64,000 bases of DNA from an uncultured Ruminococcus sp. (GTDB taxonomy: Bacteria; Bacillota; Clostridia; Oscillospirales; Ruminococcaceae): the NCBI GenBank assembly GCA_947627625.1, contig CANQWR010000005.1, positions 1-64,000 on the forward strand, written 5' to 3'. This document shows, in pieces, positions 27,818 through 35,405 of the stretch. The translations under genes were made by a program, and so were the position numbers. A model generated the notes under the pieces. That model was not told the origin of the DNA. It made no database searches and saw only the letters and a program-made list of their open reading frames with translations. Positions within the stretch are counted from its first letter, which is position 1; every line of letters begins with the position of its first letter.

Positions 27818-27846
27818 TTGCAAATACTGAAAATATGTGATATAAT
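27818..27846 (+). promoter_or_regulatory. promoter of the rrf2-type gene
   Basis: TTGCAA, 17 bases, TATAAT with TGTGA before the -10 box. The box and the start region are very AT-rich and partly palindromic, which would suit binding of the Rrf2 protein to its own promoter, but this is inference. Confidence 0.75.
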
Positions 27847-27885
27847 ATTTTTATGTTATATTATTCTGAAAGGAGCAATTGATTT

Positions 27886-28323
27886 ATGAAAATCTCAACA
27901 AGGGGCAGATACGCTCTCAGAATGCTTGTGGACATAGCACTCCACAGTAAAGATGGGGCTGTAGTCCTGAAAGATGTCGCTGAGAGACAGAATATCTCAA
28001 AAAAATATCTCGAACAGATAGCCCCTCTGCTCAACCGAAGCGGTATCCTTAAAACGAGCAGAGGGAGCAAGGGCGGTTATATGCTTGCGAAAAATCCCGA
28101 GGAGATAACGGTCCTGCTTGTCATTGAAGCCACGGAGGGCAGTCTTGCACCCGTGTCTTGTCTTGAACACCAGCCCTCCGACTGTCCCAGATACGAAAGC
28201 TGTGCAACTCTCTATGTCTGGCAGGGGCTTTACGACGGCATAAAAGACTACCTCGGCGGTATAACCCTCAGAGACATAGTGGACAGAATTGATTCGGGAG
28301 ACAAAAAGATGTGCAATATATAA
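27886..28323 (+). CDS. Rrf2-family regulator with three cysteines
   Basis: A 145-residue Rrf2/IscR-type protein. The N-terminus (MKISTRGRYALRMLVDIALH) and the wing (TSRGSKGGYMLAKNPEEIT) are typical. Cysteines at residues 92, 100 and 106 are in the place where IscR-type members bind a [2Fe-2S] cluster. It could sense iron-sulfur status or oxygen, which would fit an anaerobe with hydrogenase, IspG and aconitase. CymR-type cysteine regulators are the main alternative, but those lack this cysteine set. The start follows an AAAGGAG site. Confidence 0.92.
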   Translation: MKISTRGRYALRMLVDIALHSKDGAVVLKDVAERQNISKKYLEQIAPLLNRSGILKTSRGSKGGYMLAKNPEEITVLLVIEATEGSLAPVSCLEHQPSDCPRYESCATLYVWQGLYDGIKDYLGGITLRDIVDRIDSGDKKMCNI

Positions 28324-28341
28324 AAGCCCTCTGTCCGCTTT

Positions 28342-29289
28342 TTACTCAAATTCTGCGTTCCTTGCCACTTCCTCAAACTCTCCTGCGGGGACGGACTCCA
28401 CAAATTCAAGTGCATTGCTGTCATAATAGAACCATATGCAGAAAGCTGCAAGACCTGTGTTGTTCTTGACGTTTATATAGTAGTCGAAAGTGTCACCCTG
28501 TTTTACGGCTACGTTGTCGCCGTACATTATCATATCACCGGTCTTGTCGGCTACGTCAACAGGCGTTGCCTCTCCGTTGTTTACCTTTATAGTTCCCTCT
28601 ATAACCTCGCTCGGTCTGACGGAAACTCCCGCTATATCGGACAAATCGGGGGATATTCTCACGGAATAGTCACCGTTCGGAGCGTCGTCCTTTACTTTGA
28701 ACTGTACTTTTATAAACTGTCCCTCAAAGGTGAAATTCTCGTTCTTGGAAATATCAAGCCACATAGCATACTTTCCCGTCATCTTCGGGGAGTAATTCCC
28801 GCTCTCGCCGCTCTCTCCATTTTCACCGCTCGCTTCGGCTTCCGTGACCTCCACAACTTCCGTAACTTCCTGCATTTCCGTGACTGCCTGTCCGCCCGAT
28901 TCCGTCACAGCCTGACCGCCCGACTCTGTCACGGCAACGGGTTCGGTGACAGTTTCACCCTGCGGAGTGGTGACTTTGCGGACTTCCGTCTGTACAACGT
29001 GTCCCGTGCTGACCGCCGAAACCTCACTCTCACTGCTGCCCTCGCTCGGTGAAGTGGGGTCTTCCTCGTCAAGAGCATCGGGGTCTTCGGGGTCTGCAAG
29101 CTCAAGCTCGTTTTCCTCGGAAGCGTCTCCGACCGAAAAAGGCGTGTAGAGTACTGCCTTTGAAGTCTCCTTCTCGGACTCCGAACTGCTCGTCTTATCG
29201 CTCCTGCTCGTTGTACTGCACGAAACAGATGTCACGGCTATGCACAGAACCGCAAATACTCCTGCTATTTTTCTGATGATATCTTTCAT
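28342..29289 (-). CDS. lipoprotein with rearranged cohesin-like domain
   Basis: The 315-residue product has a lipoprotein signal with the acylated Cys at about residue 24. A low-complexity Ser/Glu/Thr/Val linker follows (residues 25-165, with TESGGQAV repeated in tandem). The remainder resembles cohesin folds, but the order is odd. The segment with FIKVQFKVKDDAPNGDYSV looks like the C-terminal half of a cohesin, and it comes before GDTFDYYINVKNNTGLAAF, which looks like the N-terminal half. A dockerin-bearing protein is encoded next to it. Cell-surface binding of dockerins is possible but unproven. Confidence 0.7.
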   Translation of the reverse strand: MKDIIRKIAGVFAVLCIAVTSVSCSTTSRSDKTSSSESEKETSKAVLYTPFSVGDASEENELELADPEDPDALDEEDPTSPSEGSSESEVSAVSTGHVVQTEVRKVTTPQGETVTEPVAVTESGGQAVTESGGQAVTEMQEVTEVVEVTEAEASGENGESGESGNYSPKMTGKYAMWLDISKNENFTFEGQFIKVQFKVKDDAPNGDYSVRISPDLSDIAGVSVRPSEVIEGTIKVNNGEATPVDVADKTGDMIMYGDNVAVKQGDTFDYYINVKNNTGLAAFCIWFYYDSNALEFVESVPAGEFEEVARNAEFE

Positions 29290-29347
29290 TGATTATTCTC
29301 CTTCTACGGGCTGTAAAAAAATCCGCCCTTTGTGATTTCTATATGAT

Positions 29348-29376
29348 ATTATACACAAGTTACGGAAATTTGTCAA
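29348..29376 (-). promoter_or_regulatory. promoter of the cohesin-like lipoprotein gene
   Basis: TTGACA, 17 bases, TATAAT on the minus strand. The -10 region shares the 14-base sequence ATATGATATTATAC (plus strand) with the start region of the dockerin protein gene at 31897-31912. Confidence 0.85.
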
Positions 29377-29480
29377 GCGAATAAGACAATTATACTCATT
29401 TGTTACTAAAAATCACACAAGACTATCATATAATTTCACCTGTTTTTCACGCTCGCTGTTATATGCACAGTTTATAACGA

Positions 29481-29512
29481 AAAAAAGCCGTCTCCGCAGA
29501 GACAGCTTTTTT
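29481..29512 (-). terminator. terminator of the dockerin protein gene
   Basis: The stem AAAAAAGCTGTCTC with GAGACGGCTTTTTT and a short GC loop lies about 30 bases after the stop codon on the minus strand. The symmetric A and T runs allow termination in both directions. Confidence 0.88.
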
Positions 29513-29541
29513 GATTTTAATTTTAATTTTTCTGAATCTGC

Positions 29542-31884
29542 TTACTCGGGGAGTTTCTCCACGGGCAGAGCCTCTATAACTCCTGCATCGAGCATCTGTA
29601 TTGCAAGGGCATCGCTTGTGTTCACACCGTCGCCCGTTCCGCAAACATCAGCGTTTTTCTGTGCCTTATCCGAAAGACCGTATTCGTCACTGTTTGCAAT
29701 GTACTGCAATATTGCGACAGCGTCCGCAATGGAGACTTTTCCGTCAAGGTTTGCGTCTCCCGCACCTGCGTCACCCGTTGCCGTTGTCGTTGTCTCGGTA
29801 GTCGATGTTCCCGAAGGCGTTGTTCCCGTTGTAGAACCCGACAGGGATATATCCCCGAATCCCTGATTGAGAATCTCGTCATTTATTAGAGTGAACTCCA
29901 ACTGCTCTGCACCCTCAGGTATAGCGAAGAGATAGTAAGTCTCACCACTGGAAGTGTTGCTTGCAGCCCTGTATCCTGAAGTCTGATTTGTTCCCACAAC
30001 AGTCGCTTTTGTGATATAGCTCATATTTTCTACACTCTTCACCTGAATTATGTAATCGGACTTTCCGCTTCTGTATTCTTCGGGAACGTCTACCGTGAAT
30101 TTGTTCACAACGTTTTCGACATAGGAAATGTCAAGAATTTCGGCGTTTATAAATTTCAGGTCAACGCTTGTCGCACCCTCCTGAATTATAATCGGGTATG
30201 TATCATTGGTGATTTTGCTTCTCGACTCGTTGTAACGTGTGTCAACGTCAAAATCATAGTTATACTGTTTCGGGAGTTCGCTGTCTGCCTTTATCTTGGC
30301 AACTACAGAATAATTCTCACTCCTGTACTCCTCCGGAATTTCAACGTGCTTTTCATATAACTTGTTCTCAACAAACTTGTAGTCACCGAATTCCATGTTG
30401 TACATTGTGAGGTCAAGCTTGTCAACGCCATCACGGATAATCACGGAAAATTCTTTTCCGTCTGCAACGGGGTCTGTATTTGCACTTCTGATATTGAGAA
30501 CCGGACCTGTTGAATCCTCGTCAATCATCTTCATCATGAAATATCCCTGTGCGTCCATGTCAACGAAATTTCCCTTGAAAACAATGGAATAAGAGCCGTC
30601 ACGATACTCCTCCGGAATTTCAATGTTATAGTTGTTCTCGACAACTTCGGGAGTGGTAACACTTCCGGCAGGCTTTGTTGTGGTCGCTGTCGTTTTTGTT
30701 GTAGTCGCCGTGGTAGTCGCTGTCGTTGTGGAGGTGACTTTCGGCTGTGTTGTCGTGACGGGCAGATCTTCGCCCTCCGCCCAGACTGCTTCAAGGGTAA
30801 TTCCCTTTCCTGCTATCGCTCCGGGAACGACAAATTCCTGTCCTGCACCGTAAACGGCTTCCTCTCCGTTATCATCGGTGTACTTCCAACCCATAAATGT
30901 ATAACCTGCTCTTGTGGTGTTTATTTCGGGGCAGACTATAGCCGTGTCTGTCTTTCCGCTGACTTTCTGGTTTGCAGCTCCCGAAACACCGCTCTTGAAA
31001 ACTACGTTGTAATTGAGGGGTTCCCAGACTGCTGTGTAGACCACATCAACGGGCGGTGCGACAACTGTCTCAAGGGGCTTGTAAGTTTTGCCGTCATAAC
31101 TCGAAACCCAACCCGATATTGTAAAGCCCTTTCTTGAAATGCGGTCTTTTGCGGCGAGTTCGTCACTCATGCCCTCTGTCTTTGTGAACGTGAATGACTC
31201 GTTGCCGACAAGCCTGTCAACGCCCCCCGCATCATATGTGACGTTTACATATCTCGCCCATATCGGAACAGCAGTCAAATCGTGGTCGGGCATTATTATC
31301 CTCTTGCCAAGGGGGACTTCCTTATCATCAACGGTCCAACCTCTGAGAAGTGCCTTGTCACCAAAGTGGAGCATAGCCTCGTTGGGAGTTACAAGCTGTC
31401 CCTCACAAAATTCTCCGTCCTCAAGCTCCTCGGGTCTCTCTCCCTCCTGACCGTCCAAAGTGAAAGTATAACTCAGCTTGTGAGTTTTGTTCTCGGGATT
31501 GAAAAAAATCGGCTTGAACACCACTTCCGTCGCACCCTCTACGACGGCAGTATCTCCGGGGGCATAGCCGTAAAAGCCGTCAAGAGTCCAGCCACAGAAC
31601 GTGTAACCCTTTTTTGCAATATAACCGGCAGGTATGGCGGCTACATTTGAATTTTCAAGAGTCTGGTCGGCAAAGTCCTCGGGACTTACGTTCTTGGGGT
31701 AGGTTATCTCGGGGTCGGACAGGTCGAATTTTACCGTGATTTTCGCCTGTTCCTCGGCGTACGAAATGCCCATGGGAACGGCTGTTGTGAGTGTCACAGG
31801 AACTGTCGCAGAAAGACCAAGTACCACCGATGAGAGCAGACAGCTCACCCTTTTGAGAACTCTTTTTTTGTGTGATTTTTTCAT
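29542..31884 (-). CDS. secreted dockerin protein with InlB-type and PEEYR repeats
   Basis: The 780-residue protein has a signal peptide (basic N-terminus, hydrophobic stretch to about residue 42, cut near SYAEEQ). Three or four Listeria-Bacteroides (InlB B-type) repeats follow, ending in motifs such as YTFMGWKYTDDNG. A Thr-rich linker comes next, then three related modules that begin with (I/V)PEEYR plus a Ser/Asp-rich strand. The C-terminal dockerin (about 705-780) has a first loop DANLDGKVSIAD and an atypical second loop (ADVCGTGDGVNTSD), as in R. flavefaciens and R. albus dockerins. No catalytic domain is seen, so an adhesin or structural role is likely. Confidence 0.85.
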   Translation of the reverse strand: MKKSHKKRVLKRVSCLLSSVVLGLSATVPVTLTTAVPMGISYAEEQAKITVKFDLSDPEITYPKNVSPEDFADQTLENSNVAAIPAGYIAKKGYTFCGWTLDGFYGYAPGDTAVVEGATEVVFKPIFFNPENKTHKLSYTFTLDGQEGERPEELEDGEFCEGQLVTPNEAMLHFGDKALLRGWTVDDKEVPLGKRIIMPDHDLTAVPIWARYVNVTYDAGGVDRLVGNESFTFTKTEGMSDELAAKDRISRKGFTISGWVSSYDGKTYKPLETVVAPPVDVVYTAVWEPLNYNVVFKSGVSGAANQKVSGKTDTAIVCPEINTTRAGYTFMGWKYTDDNGEEAVYGAGQEFVVPGAIAGKGITLEAVWAEGEDLPVTTTQPKVTSTTTATTTATTTKTTATTTKPAGSVTTPEVVENNYNIEIPEEYRDGSYSIVFKGNFVDMDAQGYFMMKMIDEDSTGPVLNIRSANTDPVADGKEFSVIIRDGVDKLDLTMYNMEFGDYKFVENKLYEKHVEIPEEYRSENYSVVAKIKADSELPKQYNYDFDVDTRYNESRSKITNDTYPIIIQEGATSVDLKFINAEILDISYVENVVNKFTVDVPEEYRSGKSDYIIQVKSVENMSYITKATVVGTNQTSGYRAASNTSSGETYYLFAIPEGAEQLEFTLINDEILNQGFGDISLSGSTTGTTPSGTSTTETTTTATGDAGAGDANLDGKVSIADAVAILQYIANSDEYGLSDKAQKNADVCGTGDGVNTSDALAIQMLDAGVIEALPVEKLPE

Positions 31885-31984
31885 TTTTTACTCCTCCATA
31901 TGATATTATACTGTGAAAACAGATTTATTGCGGATAAAAACTGCTAATTAGACAGCGAGATACGGGGACGAGAAGTGTCTCCTC

Positions 31985-32095
31985 TGTGGGAATAATCATG
32001 GGGGGGTCGGGGGGATTCTTCCCCCCGACGGGGGTTTGGGGGGCAGAGCCCCCAGTGGGGGTTCAGGGGGCGTAGCCCCCCAACAGCTTAAAGCA
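31985..32095. repeat. GC-rich modular hairpin repeat (copy 5)
   Basis: A short member of the family, with the hairpins GGGGGG-ATTCTT-CCCCCC and GGGGGC-AGA-GCCCCC, GTTCAGGGGGC, and an end (CAGCTTAAAGCAGT) like the AT-rich head of other copies. The remaining bases between the dockerin gene start and the DUF4250 gene hold nothing else I can name. Confidence 0.8.
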
Positions 32096-32119
32096 GTCCG
32101 AAATGTATGTCAATAACGG

Positions 32120-32302
32120 TCAGGCAAAGCAATTTCTGCCACTGTCGTAAGTGTAGCCTATAGAGTTCAATTTCTCCTCTATGTCCTCCTTCTCCGTGCA
32201 AAAATACGCACAGAGTTCCTCAAATGTCGGAAACTCGTCCCTGAGCATGGTGTTTATACAGCTCAGAAGTATAACGGGGTCGTCGGGAAGTTTTGAAACC
32301 AC
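32120..32302 (-). CDS. DUF4250 small protein
   Basis: Starting at a GTG behind AGGAG gives 60 residues, the usual DUF4250 length. The signature is clear: LPDDPVILLSCINTMLRD, then FPTFEELCAYF and a final SIGYTYD. A longer frame adds an unrelated N-terminus that overlaps the promoter. DUF4250 proteins are small, helical, and of unknown function in Clostridia and relatives. Confidence 0.82.
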   Translation of the reverse strand: MVSKLPDDPVILLSCINTMLRDEFPTFEELCAYFCTEKEDIEEKLNSIGYTYDSGRNCFA

Positions 32303-32345
32303 CGGTGAGATCACTCCTATTCTGAAATATTTGCAAGTCAAGTTA

Positions 32346-32374
32346 AATATACCATATTGCAAGATAATTGTCAA
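32346..32374 (-). promoter_or_regulatory. promoter of the DUF4250 gene
   Basis: TTGACA, 17 bases, TATATT on the minus strand with TGG before the -10 box. It supports the short GTG start. The 320-base divergent gap between this gene and the micro-protein gene holds this promoter, the one at 32517-32545 and AT-rich sequence. Confidence 0.78.
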
Positions 32375-32516
32375 TAAACAAATCAAAAAATTATATCATA
32401 TAATTTTTAATTTTCTGTGAATTTATAATATCAGATAATTTATAGTGTACGCCTTTCACATAAAATCCACAATGCTGTCATGTTTTTGGCTGATTTGTGA
32501 AATTTATGCGAAAATC

Positions 32517-32545
32517 TTGACAATCAGGCATTGCCGTGGTAGAAT
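32517..32545 (+). promoter_or_regulatory. promoter of the micro-protein gene
   Basis: TTGACA, 17 bases, TAGAAT with TGG before the -10 box, about 80 bases upstream of the micro-protein start. Confidence 0.75.
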
Positions 32546-32625
32546 ATATATTGTCCGGGAAAACTCTCCGGGCTGCACAAAAATACATTGAAATGCCAAC
32601 AAAACAAAGTTCAGGAGGAAATAAT

Positions 32626-32772
32626 ATGTTTGACAAACTCGCTCTATCAGTCCTTGAAGCGTCTCCCGTGACAGGAGACAACTTCCCTCTGGTCGGAATT
32701 ATAATCATCGCTCTTGTTGCGGCGGTCATAGCTGTTGTGACTACCATAATAGCAAGGCGCAACAAAAAATGA
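32626..32772 (+). CDS. 48-residue micro-protein resembling a lone sortase signal
   Basis: From an ATG behind AGGAGG the product is only 48 residues. It consists of a short polar N-terminus, SPVTGD at residues 13-18, a hydrophobic helix of about 20 residues and the basic end RRNKK. This is exactly the layout of a C-terminal cell wall sorting signal (xPxTG, membrane helix, positive tail), but there is no signal peptide or body. A promoter and a hairpin terminator frame it as an independent unit. It may be a small membrane protein that only mimics such a signal. A longer frame runs upstream into the promoter. Confidence 0.7.
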   Translation: MFDKLALSVLEASPVTGDNFPLVGIIIIALVAAVIAVVTTIIARRNKK

Positions 32773-32842
32773 TTTCCCCGTGCAGAATATGGACCGTGTA
32801 ATATTTTTGTGAAATATCCTGCTGTAAGGACTAATTTCAGCT

Positions 32843-32882
32843 CTCCTGCATATAATTCCGTATCGGAATATTATTGCAGGAG
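32843..32882 (+). terminator. hairpin that is both terminator and ribosome-site arm
   Basis: An imperfect 17-18 base stem (CTCCTGCATATAATTCC with GGAATATTATTGCAGGAG, loop GTATC) is followed by seven T. It fits an intrinsic terminator for the micro-protein gene. Its 3' arm contains the AGGAGG ribosome site of the ymxH gene, 8 bases before that ATG. Confidence 0.7.
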
Positions 32883-32890
32883 GTTTTTTT

Positions 32891-33175
32891 ATGATACTTA
32901 GTCTTGACGATATGAGAAAAAAAGAGGTCATAGACATTGCAACGGGTGAGAGAATGGGCTTTGTCTCGGATGTGCGCATAGATATTGAAAACTGCCGTGC
33001 GGTTGACTTCGCTGTCTGCGGAAAATTCAGTCTCCTCTCACCTTTCGGCAGAGACGGCGTGAGGATACCCTTTTCGGATATAAAGACTGTCGGGGAGGAC
33101 ATTATTCTCGTCCGCAGACAGCAGTCCGCCGTAAATCACAAATTCGGCGACGGGACTATTTCGGAGACACTTTAA
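32891..33175 (+). CDS. YlmC/YmxH-family PRC-barrel protein
   Basis: A 94-residue PRC-barrel protein. The family pattern is present: LSLDDMRKKEVIDIATGERMGFVSD at the start and IPFSDIKTVGEDIILVR toward the end. YlmC/YmxH members are linked to sporulation in Bacillus and Clostridia, but their mechanism is not settled. Its ribosome site lies within a hairpin arm, so expression may be controlled. A diverged copy of its last 50 or so bases is found downstream, before rpsB. Confidence 0.85.
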   Translation: MILSLDDMRKKEVIDIATGERMGFVSDVRIDIENCRAVDFAVCGKFSLLSPFGRDGVRIPFSDIKTVGEDIILVRRQQSAVNHKFGDGTISETL

Positions 33176-33247
33176 CTCACACAAAATATCACATTCCCGC
33201 CGTCTTTTGTCCATAATACTGCGGAAAAATTGTCATAGATGTACACT
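33121..33247. repeat. tandem duplication, copy 1 (3' end of ymxH and spacer)
   Basis: This unit, of about 137 bases, starts with GCAGTCCGCCGTAAATC and includes TATTTCGGAGACACT and TAACTCACACAAAATATCAC. It is repeated at 33258-33396 in the same direction with about 80 percent identity by eye. Together the copies fill most of the 370-base gap before rpsB. Confidence 0.85.
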
Positions 33248-33257
33248 TTCGGAGACG

Positions 33258-33396
33258 GCAGTCCGCCGTAAATCCGAAATTTCGGGACTATTTCGGAGAC
33301 ACTCTAACTCACACAAAATATCACGTTTTCGCTGTCTTTTTGTCTGTAATTAACAAAATACGGCAAAAATACCGTGGAAAATTTGTGACAGATGTC
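33258..33396. repeat. tandem duplication, copy 2 (upstream of the rpsB promoter)
   Basis: Second copy of the unit at 33121-33247. It has lost coding sense, since the ymxH frame is shifted by small deletions, and it leads directly into the rpsB promoter. Confidence 0.85.
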
Positions 33397-33399
33397 CGC

Positions 33400-33428
33400 T
33401 TGAAATTTCGTGGCAACTGTGCTATAAT
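33400..33428 (+). promoter_or_regulatory. promoter of rpsB-tsf
   Basis: TTGAAA, 17 bases, TATAAT with TGTGC before the -10 box. Transcription would begin near 33435 and give a leader of about 110 bases. Confidence 0.88.
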
Positions 33429-33444
33429 AGTATGGCAATTCGCA

Positions 33445-33507
33445 CGTCGGTGTTTTTCCTGCGGATTGGTGCGGTGCAACAACCGTTGTCCGCTGTCAGA
33501 GCCGACG
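33445..33507 (+). promoter_or_regulatory. structured leader of rpsB, candidate S2 autoregulatory RNA
   Basis: Three nested stems can form in the leader: CGTCGG (33445-33450) with CCGACG (33502-33507), GCGGA (33461-33465) with TCCGC (33489-33493), and CGGT with ACCG around a six-base loop GCAACA. The ribosome site lies 24 bases after the last arm. Ribosomal protein operons often have leaders bound by their own product. Whether S2 binds this one is inference. Confidence 0.6.
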
Positions 33508-33545
33508 GAGGATTTAATAACCAATTTTTTAAGGAGGACTGCAAA

Positions 33546-34289
33546 ATGGCAGTAGTTTCAATGAAACAGCTTCTTGAAGCGGGCGTTCACTTCGGACACC
33601 TCACAAGACGCTGGAACCCCAAAATGGCACCCTATATCTTTACCGAGAGAAACGGTATCTACATCATCGACCTTCAGAAGACGGTCAAAAAACTGGAAGA
33701 GGCTTACAGCTTTATCCGTGACATTTCCGCTGAGGGCGGCGAAATTCTCTTTGTCGGCACTAAAAAACAGGCAGGAGATTCCGTCAAAGAGGAAGCTGTC
33801 AGAGCGGGTGCACACTATGTAAACGCAAGATGGCTCGGCGGTATGCTCACAAACTTCAAAACTATCCAGACAAGAATAAAGAGACTTGAACAGCTCCACA
33901 CTATGGAACAGGACGGCACTTTTGACCTCCTCCCCAAAAAGGAAGTTGTAAAGCTCACTCTTGAAATAGAGAAACTCGAAAAATACCTTGGCGGTATAAA
34001 GACAATGAAAAAGCTCCCCGCAGCACTCTTCATTGTTGACCCCAGAAAAGAGAAAATCGCTGTTGCTGAGGCTAAGAAGCTCAACATACCGATTATCGCT
34101 ATCGTTGACACAAACTGTGACCCCGATGAGGTGGACTACGTTATCCCCGGCAATGATGACGCTATCAGGGCTGTCAAGCTCATTGCAAGCACCGTTGCAA
34201 ACGCTATAATCGAGGGCAGACAGGGCGACGATGCAGGCGAAATCGACACAACCGAAACTGTAGTAGCAGAAGAGGAGTCCGCCGAGTAA
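33546..34289 (+). CDS. rpsB: 30S ribosomal protein S2
   Basis: S2 helps join the head and body of the small subunit and recruits S1-type proteins. The product is 247 residues with the standard start ([22 protein letters not shown]), the [14 protein letters not shown] stretch and a late [24 protein letters not shown] motif. An AAGGAGGA site fixes the ATG at 33546. An upstream frame only translates the leader. The C-terminus is acidic, as in other Clostridia. Confidence 0.98.
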   Translation: MAVVSMKQLLEAGVHFGHLTRRWNPKMAPYIFTERNGIYIIDLQKTVKKLEEAYSFIRDISAEGGEILFVGTKKQAGDSVKEEAVRAGAHYVNARWLGGMLTNFKTIQTRIKRLEQLHTMEQDGTFDLLPKKEVVKLTLEIEKLEKYLGGIKTMKKLPAALFIVDPRKEKIAVAEAKKLNIPIIAIVDTNCDPDEVDYVIPGNDDAIRAVKLIASTVANAIIEGRQGDDAGEIDTTETVVAEEESAE

Positions 34290-34336
34290 ATAATAATAAA
34301 ACTAACAAAATATCAGGCTAAATGGAGGTTTTTACA

Positions 34337-35260
34337 ATGGGAAAGGTTTCCGTTGCAGAGATAAAGGAGCTTATGAAGTCCACGGGTGTCGGCATGATGG
34401 ACTGCAAAAAGGCTCTTGAAGCAAATGACGGCGATATGACAAAGGCTGTCGAATTTCTTAGGGAGAAAGGTCTTGCGACACAGGCTAAAAAAAGCGGACG
34501 TGCCGCTGCTGAGGGTATCGTCACGGCGATAGTTGACGGCAATACAGGCGTTCTCCTTGAAGTCAACACAGAGACAGATTTTGCCGCCAACACCGACGAT
34601 ATAAAGAATTTCGTCAAGAATACTGCCGAGACTATCGTAAAGAAAAATCCCGCAGATGTTGAGGCTCTCAAAGCCGAGACCATTGAGAACGGCTCTTCTA
34701 CCGTGGGCGAAGTTCTTACGGAGCTTGCGGGCATGAAGATAAGAGAGAATATAGTTATAAGACGTTTTGTGAGACTTGAAGGTGTCCTCGCCTCCTATGT
34801 CCACAACGGCGGAAGTATCGGAGTACTTGTAAAGCTCGACACTGACCTGCCCGCTGAGAAAGTCGCTGAAGTCGGAAAAGATGTTGCTATGCAGTCCGCT
34901 GCTCTCAACGCTCCCTATCTCAGACGTGAGGACGTTCCCGCCGAAGTTCTCGAACACGAAAAGTCAATCATCATCGCACAGATGGCTGAAGACCCCAAAA
35001 TGGCAAGCAAGCCTGACGCTGTAAAGGCTAAGATTGCAGAGGGCAAAGTCGGAAGCTACTACAAGGAAAACTGCCTGCTTGAACAGATGTTCGTCAAGAG
35101 CGACCTTTTTAAGGGTACGGTGGGCGAGTATGTAAAGGACGCTGCAAAAAAACTCGGCGGTTCAATCAGTGTGGCTGAAGTTGTACGCTATGAGCGTGGC
35201 GAGGGTGTTGAGAAAAAAGAGGACAACCTTGCGGACGAAGTTGCAAAGATGATAAAGTAA
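34337..35260 (+). CDS. tsf: elongation factor Ts
   Basis: EF-Ts exchanges GDP for GTP on EF-Tu. The 307-residue protein has the N-terminal UBA-like domain (VSVAEIKELMKSTGVGMMDCKKALEA) and the contact motif NTETDFAANTDDIKNF. GVLVKLDTDLPA and the C-terminal QMFVKSDL follow. A GGAGG site precedes the ATG 16 bases downstream of the longest frame start. It is co-transcribed with rpsB. Confidence 0.97.
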   Translation: MGKVSVAEIKELMKSTGVGMMDCKKALEANDGDMTKAVEFLREKGLATQAKKSGRAAAEGIVTAIVDGNTGVLLEVNTETDFAANTDDIKNFVKNTAETIVKKNPADVEALKAETIENGSSTVGEVLTELAGMKIRENIVIRRFVRLEGVLASYVHNGGSIGVLVKLDTDLPAEKVAEVGKDVAMQSAALNAPYLRREDVPAEVLEHEKSIIIAQMAEDPKMASKPDAVKAKIAEGKVGSYYKENCLLEQMFVKSDLFKGTVGEYVKDAAKKLGGSISVAEVVRYERGEGVEKKEDNLADEVAKMIK

Positions 35261-35273
35261 AAACAAAACTTTT

Positions 35274-35329
35274 ATGCGTTCGTGCTTTTGTATATTTTAT
35301 ACAAAAATACGGACGCATGATTTGTATTC
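35274..35329 (+). terminator. hairpin after tsf
   Basis: A long stem pairs ATGCGTTCGTGCTTTTGTAT with its imperfect complement (18 of 21 positions). It lies 13 bases after the tsf stop and just before the next promoter. There is only a weak T-run after it, so its strength as a terminator is uncertain. Confidence 0.6.
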
Positions 35330-35336
35330 AAAACTA

Positions 35337-35365
35337 TTGCAGTTATTGACAAAATGTGATATAAT
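35337..35365 (+). promoter_or_regulatory. promoter of the moxR operon
   Basis: TTGCAG, 17 bases, TATAAT with TGTGA before the -10 box. A better-looking TTGACA lies only 8 bases before the -10 box and cannot serve as its partner. Confidence 0.72.
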
Positions 35366-35405
35366 GTTCTTGGTGTTCTATAAACTAAAATCAGGAGCGT
35401 GAAAC

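Noticed and set aside
35346-35365. TTGACA at 35346 as -35 box of the moxR promoter
   Set aside because: It is only 8 bases from the TATAAT box; TTGCAG at 35337 has the right 17-base distance.
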